Positions 15,233 through 23,307 of a stretch of DNA of 34,922 bases are shown here, in pieces. The notes under the pieces were generated by a model that saw nothing but the letters and a program-made list of their open reading frames with translations, was not told the origin of the DNA and ran no database searches. Location: contig JAJFUG010000133.1 in the NCBI GenBank assembly GCA_021372515.1, positions 1 to 34,922 of the forward strand, in the 5' to 3' direction. The first letter of the stretch is position 1, and each line of letters begins with the position of its first letter. The translations under genes and the position numbers were made by a program. Source of the stretch: a bacterium (lineage in GTDB: Bacteria; Gemmatimonadota; Glassbacteria; GWA2-58-10).

Positions 15233-15991
15233 TCAGTCTCCCCCCGGGGCCTTGAAATCCGAGGACACATCATCCGCCAGCTTCTGCCGGATATCGCGGT
15301 CTTTCATGGTCGCGCCAGGGTCGAAAGTGGTCCTTGCCGCCTTCATCTGCTCCCTGGCGTTACTGCTGGCTCCCTCGCTGAATGCAGTCATGATCTGACG
15401 GAAATCGAGCAGTTTCTGCTTGGCCTCCTCCAGGAGCTGCTGGGCCAGCTGTATCTGCTGGGTGGTGATGTCCTGGAACTGCATCTCGTTCATGATCTCG
15501 AAGGCCTCACCCTGGATTTCGTTTTCCAGGTTCTCGATCCGGCTTAGGACCTCCATCATGGATTCCGGCTCCGATTCACTTTTCCGTTCGGACAGTTTTT
15601 CCCGCAGGTTTACGATCTGCTCGAAAATCGTGTTCTGCCGCTCACATATCTGGTCGATACGGTTCAACACGCTGTTGACCGCCATCTGCGTCGACTCGGT
15701 CACTTTTTCCAGTTGCTCGGAAACCCGGGTGAGGATTTTCTTCGAGCTCTTTTTAAGCTCTTCCTCCGATAATTCCAGATCGGACACCACGTTGCTGATG
15801 AAACGCTCGATCTCGCTGACGAGTATATGCGCCCGAGCCGCCGTTTCATTGATAGCCGCCCGGCAGGATACTGGCAGATCGCCCTGATCGAAGCGGGCCA
15901 GGCTCTCGCCCAATTCTCTCGAAACTTGCTTTACACGCAGCAGGGAGTGGCTCTCTCTGTCTTCGGCGCTGTCGACCGATGTATTTTCCAT
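15233..15991 (-). CDS. cheZ: CheZ-type CheY-P phosphatase
   Basis: This 252-residue, mainly helical protein dephosphorylates CheY-P and so ends the chemotactic signal. The catalytic signature EIMNEMQFQDITTQQI (residues 165-180) contains the Asp and Gln that correspond to E. coli CheZ Asp143 and Gln147 (here Asp174 and Gln178). The two long helices on either side (about 75-160 and 168-215) would form the four-helix bundle dimer. The C-terminal tail (RDIRQKLADDVSSDF) is a plausible CheY-binding helix. GGGAG precedes the ATG. It is the last gene of the cluster that starts with cheY, 35 bp after the sigma-54 activator gene. Confidence 0.88.
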   Translation of the reverse strand: MENTSVDSAEDRESHSLLRVKQVSRELGESLARFDQGDLPVSCRAAINETAARAHILVSEIERFISNVVSDLELSEEELKKSSKKILTRVSEQLEKVTESTQMAVNSVLNRIDQICERQNTIFEQIVNLREKLSERKSESEPESMMEVLSRIENLENEIQGEAFEIMNEMQFQDITTQQIQLAQQLLEEAKQKLLDFRQIMTAFSEGASSNAREQMKAARTTFDPGATMKDRDIRQKLADDVSSDFKAPGGD

Positions 15992-16026
15992 TCTGGCTCC
16001 CGAGTTAATGAATCCTGTATCCAGGT

Positions 16027-17421
16027 TTATTTTATCTGAATACCTTCCCCTGCATACTCGTTAAGCTTGTTGCGCAGAGTACGGACGCTGATTCCCAGCA
16101 CCTCCGAGGCACGCGTCCGGTTGTTACTCTCCTGGGTCAGGGTACTCAGGATCAGTCTCTTTTCCATTTCGTGCAGGGTTATGCCCGGCGTTATCCCATC
16201 CATCCCGAACCCGGCGCTGCTGGTGACAGGCGCGTGCTCGAACTGGAAATGCCGCGCCCCGATAAGCTCATCCCGGCAGAGCACCACCGAGCGCTCGATG
16301 TGGTTTTCGAGTTCGCGGACATTGCCGCGCCATTCCTGCACCATCAGGAGCGCCATGGCCTCGTCATCCAGCCCGGCGATCTTGCGCGCGTTCTCCTCGC
16401 AGTACTTGCGCAGGAAATGGTCCACCAGCAGCGGGATGTCCTCCTTGCGGTCCCTGAGCGGCGGCAGCCAGATCGGCACCACATTCAGGCGGTAGTAGAG
16501 ATCCTCGCGGAAATTCCCCTCCTCGACCTCCTTTTTCAGGTCGCGGTTGGTGGTGGCGATCACCCGCACATCCACGCTCAGGGGGCTGGGATTTCCCACC
16601 CGCTCGAACTCCTTTTCCTGCAGCACCCGCAGCAGCTTGCTCTGGAGCGTGAGCGGCAGCTCGCCGATTTCATCCAGCAGCAGGGTGCCGGTGTCGGCCA
16701 GCTCAAAACGTCCCTTGGTGGTGCGGATCGCCCCGGTGAAAGCGCCCTTCTCGTGCCCGAACATCTCGCTCTCCATCAGGCCCTCTGGCAGGGCGGCGCA
16801 GTTGAGCTTGATGAACGGACGGTTCTGGCGCGGGCTGTTGAAATGGATGGCCCGGGCGACCAGTTCCTTACCGGTGCCGCTCTCGCCCTGGATCAGGACC
16901 GTGGCCCGGCTGGGGGCGATCATCTCGATCGTGTCGTAGACCTTGCGCATCACCTCGCTCACTCCGACAATCGAGCTGAAACTGTACTTGTCCTTGAGCT
17001 GGTTGCGAAGCTGGGTGTTGTCGCTGCGCAGAGAACGGTTCTCGTCCCGCAGGCGCTGGCGCTCCATGGCCCGCTCGACCACGATCTCGATCTCATCGGC
17101 CGAGAACGGCTTGGTGATGTAGTCGTAGGCCCCGAGCTTCATCGCCTCCACTGCGTTTTCGATCGTGCCGAACGCCGTGATCATGATCATCTCGGTCTCG
17201 GGGCTCTGGCGCTTGACCGACTCCAGCAGGTCCATGCCCGTGACCTCGGGCATGCGGATGTCGGAGATTATGAGGTCGAAATACTCGGTTTTCATCTTCT
17301 CGATCGCCTGGGCGCCGTTACCGAGAGATTCGACCAGATATTTCTTGCGTTGCAGCGTTTCGACCAGGAAGTCCCGCATCAACGGCTCGTCATCTACCAC
17401 CAGCACACGCTTGAAATCCAT
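16027..17421 (-). CDS. Sigma-54-dependent response regulator, NtrC/FlrC type
   Basis: This 464-residue enhancer-binding activator has a receiver domain (residues 1-120) with Asp54 as phosphoacceptor, Thr82 and Lys104. A AAA+ domain (about 147-380) follows, with Walker A GESGTGKE (179-186), the sigma-54-contacting GAFTGA (226-231) and Walker B LLLDE. A Fis-type helix-turn-helix ends the protein (NRTRASEVLGISVRTLRNKLNEY). All key residues are present. GGAG lies seven bases before the ATG. The partner kinase gene is 147 bp upstream; that gap contains an 11-bp direct repeat (CATTCCGGACG at 17451 and 17531). FlrC/FleR-like control of class II/III flagellar genes is inferred from context, and the flgB promoter is the obvious target. 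Confidence 0.93.
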   Translation of the reverse strand: MDFKRVLVVDDEPLMRDFLVETLQRKKYLVESLGNGAQAIEKMKTEYFDLIISDIRMPEVTGMDLLESVKRQSPETEMIMITAFGTIENAVEAMKLGAYDYITKPFSADEIEIVVERAMERQRLRDENRSLRSDNTQLRNQLKDKYSFSSIVGVSEVMRKVYDTIEMIAPSRATVLIQGESGTGKELVARAIHFNSPRQNRPFIKLNCAALPEGLMESEMFGHEKGAFTGAIRTTKGRFELADTGTLLLDEIGELPLTLQSKLLRVLQEKEFERVGNPSPLSVDVRVIATTNRDLKKEVEEGNFREDLYYRLNVVPIWLPPLRDRKEDIPLLVDHFLRKYCEENARKIAGLDDEAMALLMVQEWRGNVRELENHIERSVVLCRDELIGARHFQFEHAPVTSSAGFGMDGITPGITLHEMEKRLILSTLTQESNNRTRASEVLGISVRTLRNKLNEYAGEGIQIK

Positions 17422-17568
17422 AGCATTTCTCCGGGTGGGCGAGTCAGATGCATTCCGGACGCCCGAATGGAAAATATATCGCCGTGACAGCCCAGCCCGT
17501 TGCGCCGGACAACGGGGTCACGACAGACCACATTCCGGACGGCCTCGGGGCCGCGCCGGCAATCTGAT

Positions 17569-18693
17569 TTAACGGCTGAGCGGCAGCAGGATCGCGATCT
17601 CGGTGCCCGCTCCCAGTTGCGAGCGGACATCGATCGAACCCTGCTGCTCCTGGATCATTTTCTTGGCGATGGCCAGCCCCAGCCCGGTCCCATCCTCGCG
17701 GGTGGTGAAAAACGGGTTGAAAATCTTTTTCTGCACGTCCTCGCTCATGCCCACGCCCTGGTCCGCCACCACCAGACGCAACGAGCGCGTCCCGTCGCAG
17801 TTGCCCTCCCTTGACAGTGAGATGGTCAACTGGCCGCCGGCAGCACGCATCGCATGCACCGCGTTCTGCAGGATGTTGAGCAGCACCTGCTGCATCAGGC
17901 TCGGGTCGATCTCCGCCTCCAGGCGGTCCCCCGGGAAATCGCGCTGTATAACGATCGGCAGCCCCTGGTTCTCGATCTCGACCTCGAGGAAAGCCAGGAC
18001 CTCATCCACGAACGAGGCCAGCTCAATCCGCCGCAGGCTGGGCTTGATCGGACGGGTGTAGATAAGCAGGTTGGAAACTATCCGGTCCAGACTGGCCACA
18101 CCCTCTATGATTTTCTTCACCAGATTGCGGCGCGGGTCATCCACCCCCAGGTCGCGCTCCAGCAGCGCGGCGAACCCGCCGATGCCGCCCAGGGGGTTGC
18201 GAATCTCGTGCGCCACGTTGGCCGCCATCTCTCCCAGGGCGCTTAAGGTTCTCGAACGCGAGACCTCGTCCCGCAACTGCTTGATCGAGGACAGGTCGGT
18301 CAGTATCTCCACCGCCCCCACTATCCGCCCGTCACTGTCGCGCACCGCCTCCAGGCGGGCCTCCACTGCCAGGGGCTGGCCCTCGCGGGTAAGAAGGCTC
18401 TTCTCGCCGCGCCAGGGGCTTTCGAGACGTTCCTCGAGCAGGGCCCCGACACGCTCGCCCGCACCGTTGTCCGTGCTGAACGGCAGTTCCTCGTACAGAC
18501 GGCCCAGCAGCTCGCCACGCGCGAACCCGCTGATCCGCTCGGCCGCCTCGTTGAACAGGATCAGCCGCCGCTGGCAGTCCACGGCCAGGATAGCGTGCTC
18601 CACCTTTTCCAGGGCCAGGCTCACGCAGCTTTCCACCGGTCTGGGTACAACAGGGGCGCCGACCGGTTCGATTGTACGAGGGGGGAGGGTCAT
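17569..18693 (-). CDS. PAS-domain sensor histidine kinase, NtrB/FlrB type
   Basis: The 374-residue soluble kinase has a PAS domain (about residues 24-135), a dimerisation domain with the H-box ANVAHEIRNPLGG (phosphoacceptor His162) and a HATPase_c domain (about 255-372) with QNAVHAM (N box), DQGVGM and GTGLGLAIA. There is no membrane segment, so it senses an intracellular signal, as FlrB/FleS and NtrB do. The ATG at 18693 overlaps the stop of the preceding gene as ATGA, which shows translational coupling; upstream in-frame starts would lie inside that gene. It is the likely partner of the sigma-54 activator encoded next. Confidence 0.92.
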   Translation of the reverse strand: MTLPPRTIEPVGAPVVPRPVESCVSLALEKVEHAILAVDCQRRLILFNEAAERISGFARGELLGRLYEELPFSTDNGAGERVGALLEERLESPWRGEKSLLTREGQPLAVEARLEAVRDSDGRIVGAVEILTDLSSIKQLRDEVSRSRTLSALGEMAANVAHEIRNPLGGIGGFAALLERDLGVDDPRRNLVKKIIEGVASLDRIVSNLLIYTRPIKPSLRRIELASFVDEVLAFLEVEIENQGLPIVIQRDFPGDRLEAEIDPSLMQQVLLNILQNAVHAMRAAGGQLTISLSREGNCDGTRSLRLVVADQGVGMSEDVQKKIFNPFFTTREDGTGLGLAIAKKMIQEQQGSIDVRSQLGAGTEIAILLPLSR

Positions 18694-19406
18694 ATACGGC
18701 CTAAAAGCTCCTTTTTCTTTTCGTTGAACTCTTTTTCCGACAGGACTCCGGCCTTGAAAAGCTCGCTCAGCCGCTTGAGCTGATCGAACGTGTCCGTCTC
18801 GCATTCCTGCTTTTTCTGCTGCCTGCGGTAGGAGGACTCCACCTGGGAGCCGGGCACATCCCGCACCGGGCGCTCCGGGCTGTCCTTGGCCCCGGGTTCG
18901 GGCGGCGAGGATTCCTCCACCAGCAGCTCGCTCATCTCCGGGATACGCACCTCTTGCTCCAGCGGACGGCTGCGACGGGGGCGCGCCTCGCTCTCGGCCA
19001 GTTTCGCCAGGGCCGCGCGCAGCTTGCGCCGAAGCTCGAACACCTCCACCGCCTGGGCCAGCCGGACCTTGACCTCCTCCAGGCGGAACGGCTTGATCAG
19101 CACGTCCCAGGCCCCGGTGCGGGCCAGCAGCTCCGACTCGGCCGCGCCGGCATGCGGCGCGATCAGCAGGACCACCGTCTCCTGGGCCGCCTCGTGCAGC
19201 ATGCCGGTAAGACGGGCGGCGGCTTTCTCCTCCGGCGCCAGGCTGAGAATCGCCAGCGGGAAGGCCTTGTGCGTGGCAATCAGCTTCTCCGCCTCCGGGA
19301 CACCGGACGCCGCGGACACCGAAAACCCGGTGTGGCGCAGGTGGTTGGTCAGCAGATCGCGGCTGAACACCTCACTGTCGACAAGCAGCACCGTATAGCG
19401 ACTCAC
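18690..19406 (-). CDS. Pseudo-receiver protein with C-terminal SHOCT domain
   Basis: The 238-residue protein has a CheY-like fold (residues 1-125: YTVLLVDSEVFSRDLL, LAILSL, WDVLIKPF). The second residue of the acidic pair is Ser11, and the position of the phosphoacceptor Asp is Ser55 (LAILSLAP). The conserved Lys is kept. It should therefore not be phosphorylated in the usual way. A charged Pro/Glu-rich linker (about 140-200) leads to a SHOCT motif (206-238, FDQLKRLSELFKAGVLSEKEF...). SHOCT domains are small, often at C-termini, and thought to mediate protein contacts. GTG is the start, with AGGAG ten bases upstream. The stop overlaps the kinase start, so it is made together with the kinase and may modulate it; that function is inferred. 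Confidence 0.85.
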   Translation of the reverse strand: MSRYTVLLVDSEVFSRDLLTNHLRHTGFSVSAASGVPEAEKLIATHKAFPLAILSLAPEEKAAARLTGMLHEAAQETVVLLIAPHAGAAESELLARTGAWDVLIKPFRLEEVKVRLAQAVEVFELRRKLRAALAKLAESEARPRRSRPLEQEVRIPEMSELLVEESSPPEPGAKDSPERPVRDVPGSQVESSYRRQQKKQECETDTFDQLKRLSELFKAGVLSEKEFNEKKKELLGRI

Positions 19407-19469
19407 CGCGGCTCGACTCCTGCCGGCGCACCGGCCTTGGCTTGCTTCCGTTCAATTCAGGCGGCCGGC

Positions 19470-21164
19470 CTACTCCTCGTCTTCCTCGTCCTCCATGTCC
19501 GACATTCCACCGGTAGCCTCTTTTATCGACAGGCGCTTGAGCTCGATCTGGTTTTCCTCCAGCATGGCCATCACCCGGCGCTGACGGGCATCCACCTTTT
19601 TCACGACATCGTTGATCCCGAGCAGCACCCCGGGCCAGAGGGTCTGAAGCACGTATATTTTGCGTTCCTTGTCGAACTGGTCGACGAATTTTTTATGGAA
19701 GTCTTCTTTGTCCTGCAACGTTTCCTGCTTTATCTCTTCGAGTCTTTTCAGTTTGTCGAGCAGATCGGTCAGTTCCTTTTCCTTGTCCGCCGGGAAATGC
19801 GGCAGCCGTTTCTTGAGCAGGTCCAGGAAGTCCAGGCGCTTGCGGAGCATCTTGTCCTCCTCGTCCAGGACTTTCAGCTCCTCCTCCAACTGCTGGAACT
19901 TCACGTTGACCTCATCCTTGACGATCCGGCCGACCTTGATCGAGGTCTTGGTGTCGGACATGGAGCCGATATTCTTGGCCCGCACGCAACTGCCGGCGAA
20001 CACGTTGCTGCCGGCGATCATGCCGCGGTCGCGCAGGGCGCGCACCTCGTTCTCGGCGTAGACCGAGCTGTTCATGATGTAGCTGCCCACCTCGATGTCC
20101 TTGCCGGCCGAGATGACGGACTCCTGGATGAACAGGGCCCGCAGTGCGCCCTCGGACACGATCTTGGCCTTCTTTTCCTTCTGCGTGCCGATGATGCCTT
20201 TCTTGACATCGATGTTGCCGCCGGTGGAGACAATCTCGGCCGCCTCGACCGTGCCTCGCACGATGATGTTGCCCTCCGTGTGCACGCTGAAATCGGCCTT
20301 CACGTCGCCGTTTATCACAACGTCGCCGGGATAGGAGATGTTGCCGGTGGAGAAATCGACATTGCCCCGGACCACGTAGACATTCTCCACGTGCATCATG
20401 CCGTCGCTCACGTACACGTTGCCGATCAGCGAGCTGAAAAGCTGGAGCCCGTCCTCCGAGGACCAGGTGTTCTTGCCGCGCGGCATGGGTGTATCCTCGC
20501 CGGGCCGTGGCTCGAGGTAGCGGCCGGTCACGGTGTAGCCGCGCTCGCCGGGGGTGGCCGGGGCCTTCACCGCCAGCAACTGGTCCTTATCCACCACTTT
20601 TATCAGGTTGATGTTCTTGAAATCGACCGAACCGTCATCCATGATCAGCGGCTTGGGGGTCTCGTCCGTGTCGATCAGCATCTTGATCTCGGCATCGCGG
20701 CCGTCCTGACGGGGCTTGCCGCGGGCGACCACGGCCTTGTGCACGGGCTGGCGGGCTTTGATCAGGCGGGCGATGAGCGGCTCATCCACACCCTTCTCCA
20801 CCCCCACTTCCAGCAGCTTGTAAAGAACGTCGTTGACCGAGATTTCCTCGATCCCTTCCGGCACTCCCAGACTGAGGTAAGCCTCCATCTGGTTGTCGGC
20901 TATCGACACGTCGATGTACTTGTCCTTGATCGTGTCGTAGCGCTCGAAGTAATTGGCTATCTTGACCGCTTTGCCGCTGGCATCGTCCCATATCTTCTGG
21001 ATAACGTTGAAATCGGCATTGACTACTCCCTTACGGATGATCTCCTTGCGGATATCATCGAAGGAGTACTTTTCCTTCTGGGCGGGAGAAACCGAGAGGT
21101 AGACGCCGTCCTGGCGCTGATCGAACTTCCCGATCTCCTGGCTTTTGAGAATGCTGTCATCCAT
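19470..21164 (-). CDS. fapA: FapA-family protein (DUF342)
   Basis: The 564-residue cytoplasmic protein of the FapA (flagellar assembly protein A, DUF342) family has an N-terminal region (about 1-175), a central right-handed beta-helix-like part rich in G-N-V/I-V repeats (about 250-400, GNVDFSTGNISYPGDVVING...EGNIIVRGTVEAAEI...) and a C-terminal coiled coil (about 415-500). It ends in an acidic tail (MSDMEDEEDEE). Family members occur near chemotaxis and flagellar genes and affect polar flagellation in Vibrio; the biochemical role is unclear. It lies only 9 bp after cheY and lacks a strong ribosome binding site, so coupling to cheY is likely. Confidence 0.88.
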   Translation of the reverse strand: MDDSILKSQEIGKFDQRQDGVYLSVSPAQKEKYSFDDIRKEIIRKGVVNADFNVIQKIWDDASGKAVKIANYFERYDTIKDKYIDVSIADNQMEAYLSLGVPEGIEEISVNDVLYKLLEVGVEKGVDEPLIARLIKARQPVHKAVVARGKPRQDGRDAEIKMLIDTDETPKPLIMDDGSVDFKNINLIKVVDKDQLLAVKAPATPGERGYTVTGRYLEPRPGEDTPMPRGKNTWSSEDGLQLFSSLIGNVYVSDGMMHVENVYVVRGNVDFSTGNISYPGDVVINGDVKADFSVHTEGNIIVRGTVEAAEIVSTGGNIDVKKGIIGTQKEKKAKIVSEGALRALFIQESVISAGKDIEVGSYIMNSSVYAENEVRALRDRGMIAGSNVFAGSCVRAKNIGSMSDTKTSIKVGRIVKDEVNVKFQQLEEELKVLDEEDKMLRKRLDFLDLLKKRLPHFPADKEKELTDLLDKLKRLEEIKQETLQDKEDFHKKFVDQFDKERKIYVLQTLWPGVLLGINDVVKKVDARQRRVMAMLEENQIELKRLSIKEATGGMSDMEDEEDEE

Positions 21165-21173
21165 TCAGGGGTC

Positions 21174-21551
21174 TCAGACGCTGGCGAGAATTTTATCGAT
21201 TTTTTCTTTCAATGTCTGAGGAGTAAAAGGCTTCACGATATAGCTGTTCACCCCGGCTTTCATCGCCTCGATGATGTCCTCCTTGATCGAACGGGTGGTC
21301 ACCATAAGGATGGGGATTTCCTTAAAACTGCCCTCGCGCACCTTGTTTACAAATTCCAGACCAGACATGTTCGGCATGTTCCAGTCGGTGACGATGAAAT
21401 TAATGCCGCCCTCGCTTTCCAGCTTGGCATAGGCGTCAACTCCATCCTCCGCCTCGATCAGGTCCTCATAACCTATTCTTTTCAATGTGTTTACAATAAT
21501 CCTTCGCATCGTCGCTGAATCATCTACCACCAGGATTTTAAGCGCGGCCAT
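21174..21551 (-). CDS. cheY: Chemotaxis response regulator CheY
   Basis: This 125-residue single-domain receiver, when phosphorylated, binds the motor switch. The acidic pair is Asp10-Asp11, the phosphoacceptor Asp56 (VTDWNMPNMSG), the switch Thr about 85-86 (MVTTRS) and the invariant Lys107 (IVKPF). The WNMPNMSG motif is typical of true CheY. AGGAGG precedes the ATG. It is the first gene of the minus-strand cluster. The 251 bp upstream (21552-21802) contain AT-rich stretches, but no sigma-54 or sigma-28 site that I can defend. Confidence 0.93.
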   Translation of the reverse strand: MAALKILVVDDSATMRRIIVNTLKRIGYEDLIEAEDGVDAYAKLESEGGINFIVTDWNMPNMSGLEFVNKVREGSFKEIPILMVTTRSIKEDIIEAMKAGVNSYIVKPFTPQTLKEKIDKILASV

Positions 21552-21802
21552 TCTCTACTCCTCCTGTCGGTAACGGCTTGTCATCGACCTGGCGACACAG
21601 GACGGCCCACCACGCCCAGGTTGCCACATTTCGGGTATTATCATGCTTTATAAAGAGATCCACAGATAACAGCATGTTGATCCGGCCGTGGACCGGCTCG
21701 CGGCTTAAAACGTGTTTTTAATGTATACTCCTAAAAATCTTTTTTCAAGCATATTACAGGCCCCGAGGGAACATATTTCCCAGCCGACTGGAAAAAATTT
21801 CA

Positions 21803-23260
21803 TTATTCCGACCTACCGGCGCGTTGAGCCTGTCTCTCGGCCAGGGCTTTCCAAGTCTCGGAATAGTCGTTCCGCGCGTTCCAGACGATCCAGCCCACGG
21901 CCCCGCTGTCCTCGGCGGCCTGCATCTGCTGGATGATGTAGCGCGTGCCCCAGTAGGGGGCGTGCCAACTGAAGCCCTGGATGTAGGGCTGCACTCCGGT
22001 CAGCCGCTTGCCGCGCCGCTCCACGCCCTTGGCCGTGCCCTCGCGCACGATATGATAGGCGCGGTCGCGCCCGTACTCCGACTTGAACGCCTTGGGGAAA
22101 TGCGAGTCATACAGCATCGGGCATACCACATCGGCGTGACGGGCGATCTCGTCGTAATCCTGCCCGATGTTGAAATCGCGGTTCTTGTGCAGCCAGGGCA
22201 CCCAACCGAACACGTCCACCGACAGCGAGGCCCGGTGGCTGTCCACCGCCTTGCGCACCCCGGACAGGAACATCCCGATCACGTCGATCTTTTCCAGGCT
22301 GTCCAGCACCACCTGATACGACAGCCGTCCCACGTCGCCGTCGGTGGGGAAGCGTATGTAATCCATCTGGATCTGGTCGAAACCGAACGAGAGGAGTTCG
22401 TCCACGACCCCGGTGAGGTACTCGTGCACCCGTCGGTCGTAGGGGTTGGCCCAAAGCTCGCCGTTTTTCTGCTGCCAGGGCCGCCCGCTGGACGAATCGA
22501 GCACGGCGTAAGGATAGGTGCTGTCAGCTCCGGCGTAAGTGGCCAGAAGCGGGTCTTTGAACGAAACCACCCGGGCGCAGGCGATAAGGCCGTTGTCGTG
22601 CAGCTTGCGCACCAGGGCCGCCGGGTCGCTCACCCGTCGGGTGTTTGACCCGATCTGCGCCGCCAGGGGCAGGCGGCTGCGATAAGAAAGATAGCCCCGG
22701 TCGTCCTTCATGTCCATGACAAAACCACTGACCTCGGTGCCTTTCACCCGCTGGATGAACTTGTCCAGAAGGGCGTCGTTGGCTATGGACCCGGAATTAA
22801 GATAGATGGCGTTGTAGTGCAGGGCCTTTTCCGAGAACTTGGGCGGGGTGACAGGCGGTGGCGGGGGCGGCGGGGTCTTGCGCGCCGGACGTTCCCGGTG
22901 CGCGGCGCTGTCGGGCTTGGACGGGGCGGCGGCGGCTTTGGCGGACACGCTGTCCGGGACTGGCCGGGAGGCGCTGTCGGCGGGCGCCGCGGTGCTGCCG
23001 GGAGCAACCGTGCTGTCGGCTGAGACCGCGGCGGCGGCTGCCTCCGGAACAAGCGTGTCCTGAGTCTGGGACGGGGCCTCCGGCGCCTGGAGCGGAGCGG
23101 CCAGACTGTCCGCCTGGGCAGAGGCTGCGGAATACCGCGCCGCGGCGGCGGAGGAATCCTGCCCCTGCGCCCGCAGCGGCAGGACCGTAAAAGCCAGCAG
23201 CAGCGCCCCGATACCGGCGGCGCCGGGCAGAATCCCGGCACGGCGTAACCCTCTGCGCAT
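21803..23260 (-). CDS. Exported glycoside-hydrolase-like protein (DUF4015 type)
   Basis: The 485-residue protein has an N-terminal signal or anchor (about residues 8-32), a 110-residue Ala/Ser/Pro-rich linker ending in a poly-Pro stretch, and a TIM-barrel-like domain (about 145-480). The domain resembles the putative glycoside hydrolases of DUF4015 (IYLNSGSIANDALLDKFIQRVK, GFVMDMKDDRG, IQMDYIRFPTDG, VDVFGWVPW, VCPMLYDSHFPK). The Asp residues in MDYIRFP and the D/E near strand ends are likely catalytic. Family substrates are mostly unknown. The ATG at 23260 is used, with GAGGGG about eight bases upstream; a TTG at 23266 is an alternative. It is the last gene of an operon with bioB and bioA, 47 bp after bioA. 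Confidence 0.85.
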   Translation of the reverse strand: MRRGLRRAGILPGAAGIGALLLAFTVLPLRAQGQDSSAAAARYSAASAQADSLAAPLQAPEAPSQTQDTLVPEAAAAAVSADSTVAPGSTAAPADSASRPVPDSVSAKAAAAPSKPDSAAHRERPARKTPPPPPPPVTPPKFSEKALHYNAIYLNSGSIANDALLDKFIQRVKGTEVSGFVMDMKDDRGYLSYRSRLPLAAQIGSNTRRVSDPAALVRKLHDNGLIACARVVSFKDPLLATYAGADSTYPYAVLDSSSGRPWQQKNGELWANPYDRRVHEYLTGVVDELLSFGFDQIQMDYIRFPTDGDVGRLSYQVVLDSLEKIDVIGMFLSGVRKAVDSHRASLSVDVFGWVPWLHKNRDFNIGQDYDEIARHADVVCPMLYDSHFPKAFKSEYGRDRAYHIVREGTAKGVERRGKRLTGVQPYIQGFSWHAPYWGTRYIIQQMQAAEDSGAVGWIVWNARNDYSETWKALAERQAQRAGRSE

Positions 23261-23307
23261 ACTCAAAGCCCCTCCCTCGATTCTCTCTTTCGTACCAAGC
23301 CTGAAGT

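Noticed and set aside
17422-17568. The 147-bp gap between kinase and regulator as a hidden gene or regulatory RNA
   Set aside because: It contains an 11-bp direct repeat (CATTCCGGACG) but no start with ribosome binding site and no stable hairpin that I could defend.
18954-21518. Plus-strand open frame of 854 codons antisense to fapA and cheY
   Set aside because: Antisense shadow of several genes with convincing domains; no motif of its own.
21552-21802. Possible sigma-54 or sigma-28 promoter before cheY
   Set aside because: TGGCAACCTGGGCG and TAAAGCATGATAAT look similar to parts of such promoters but fail the required spacing and second element.
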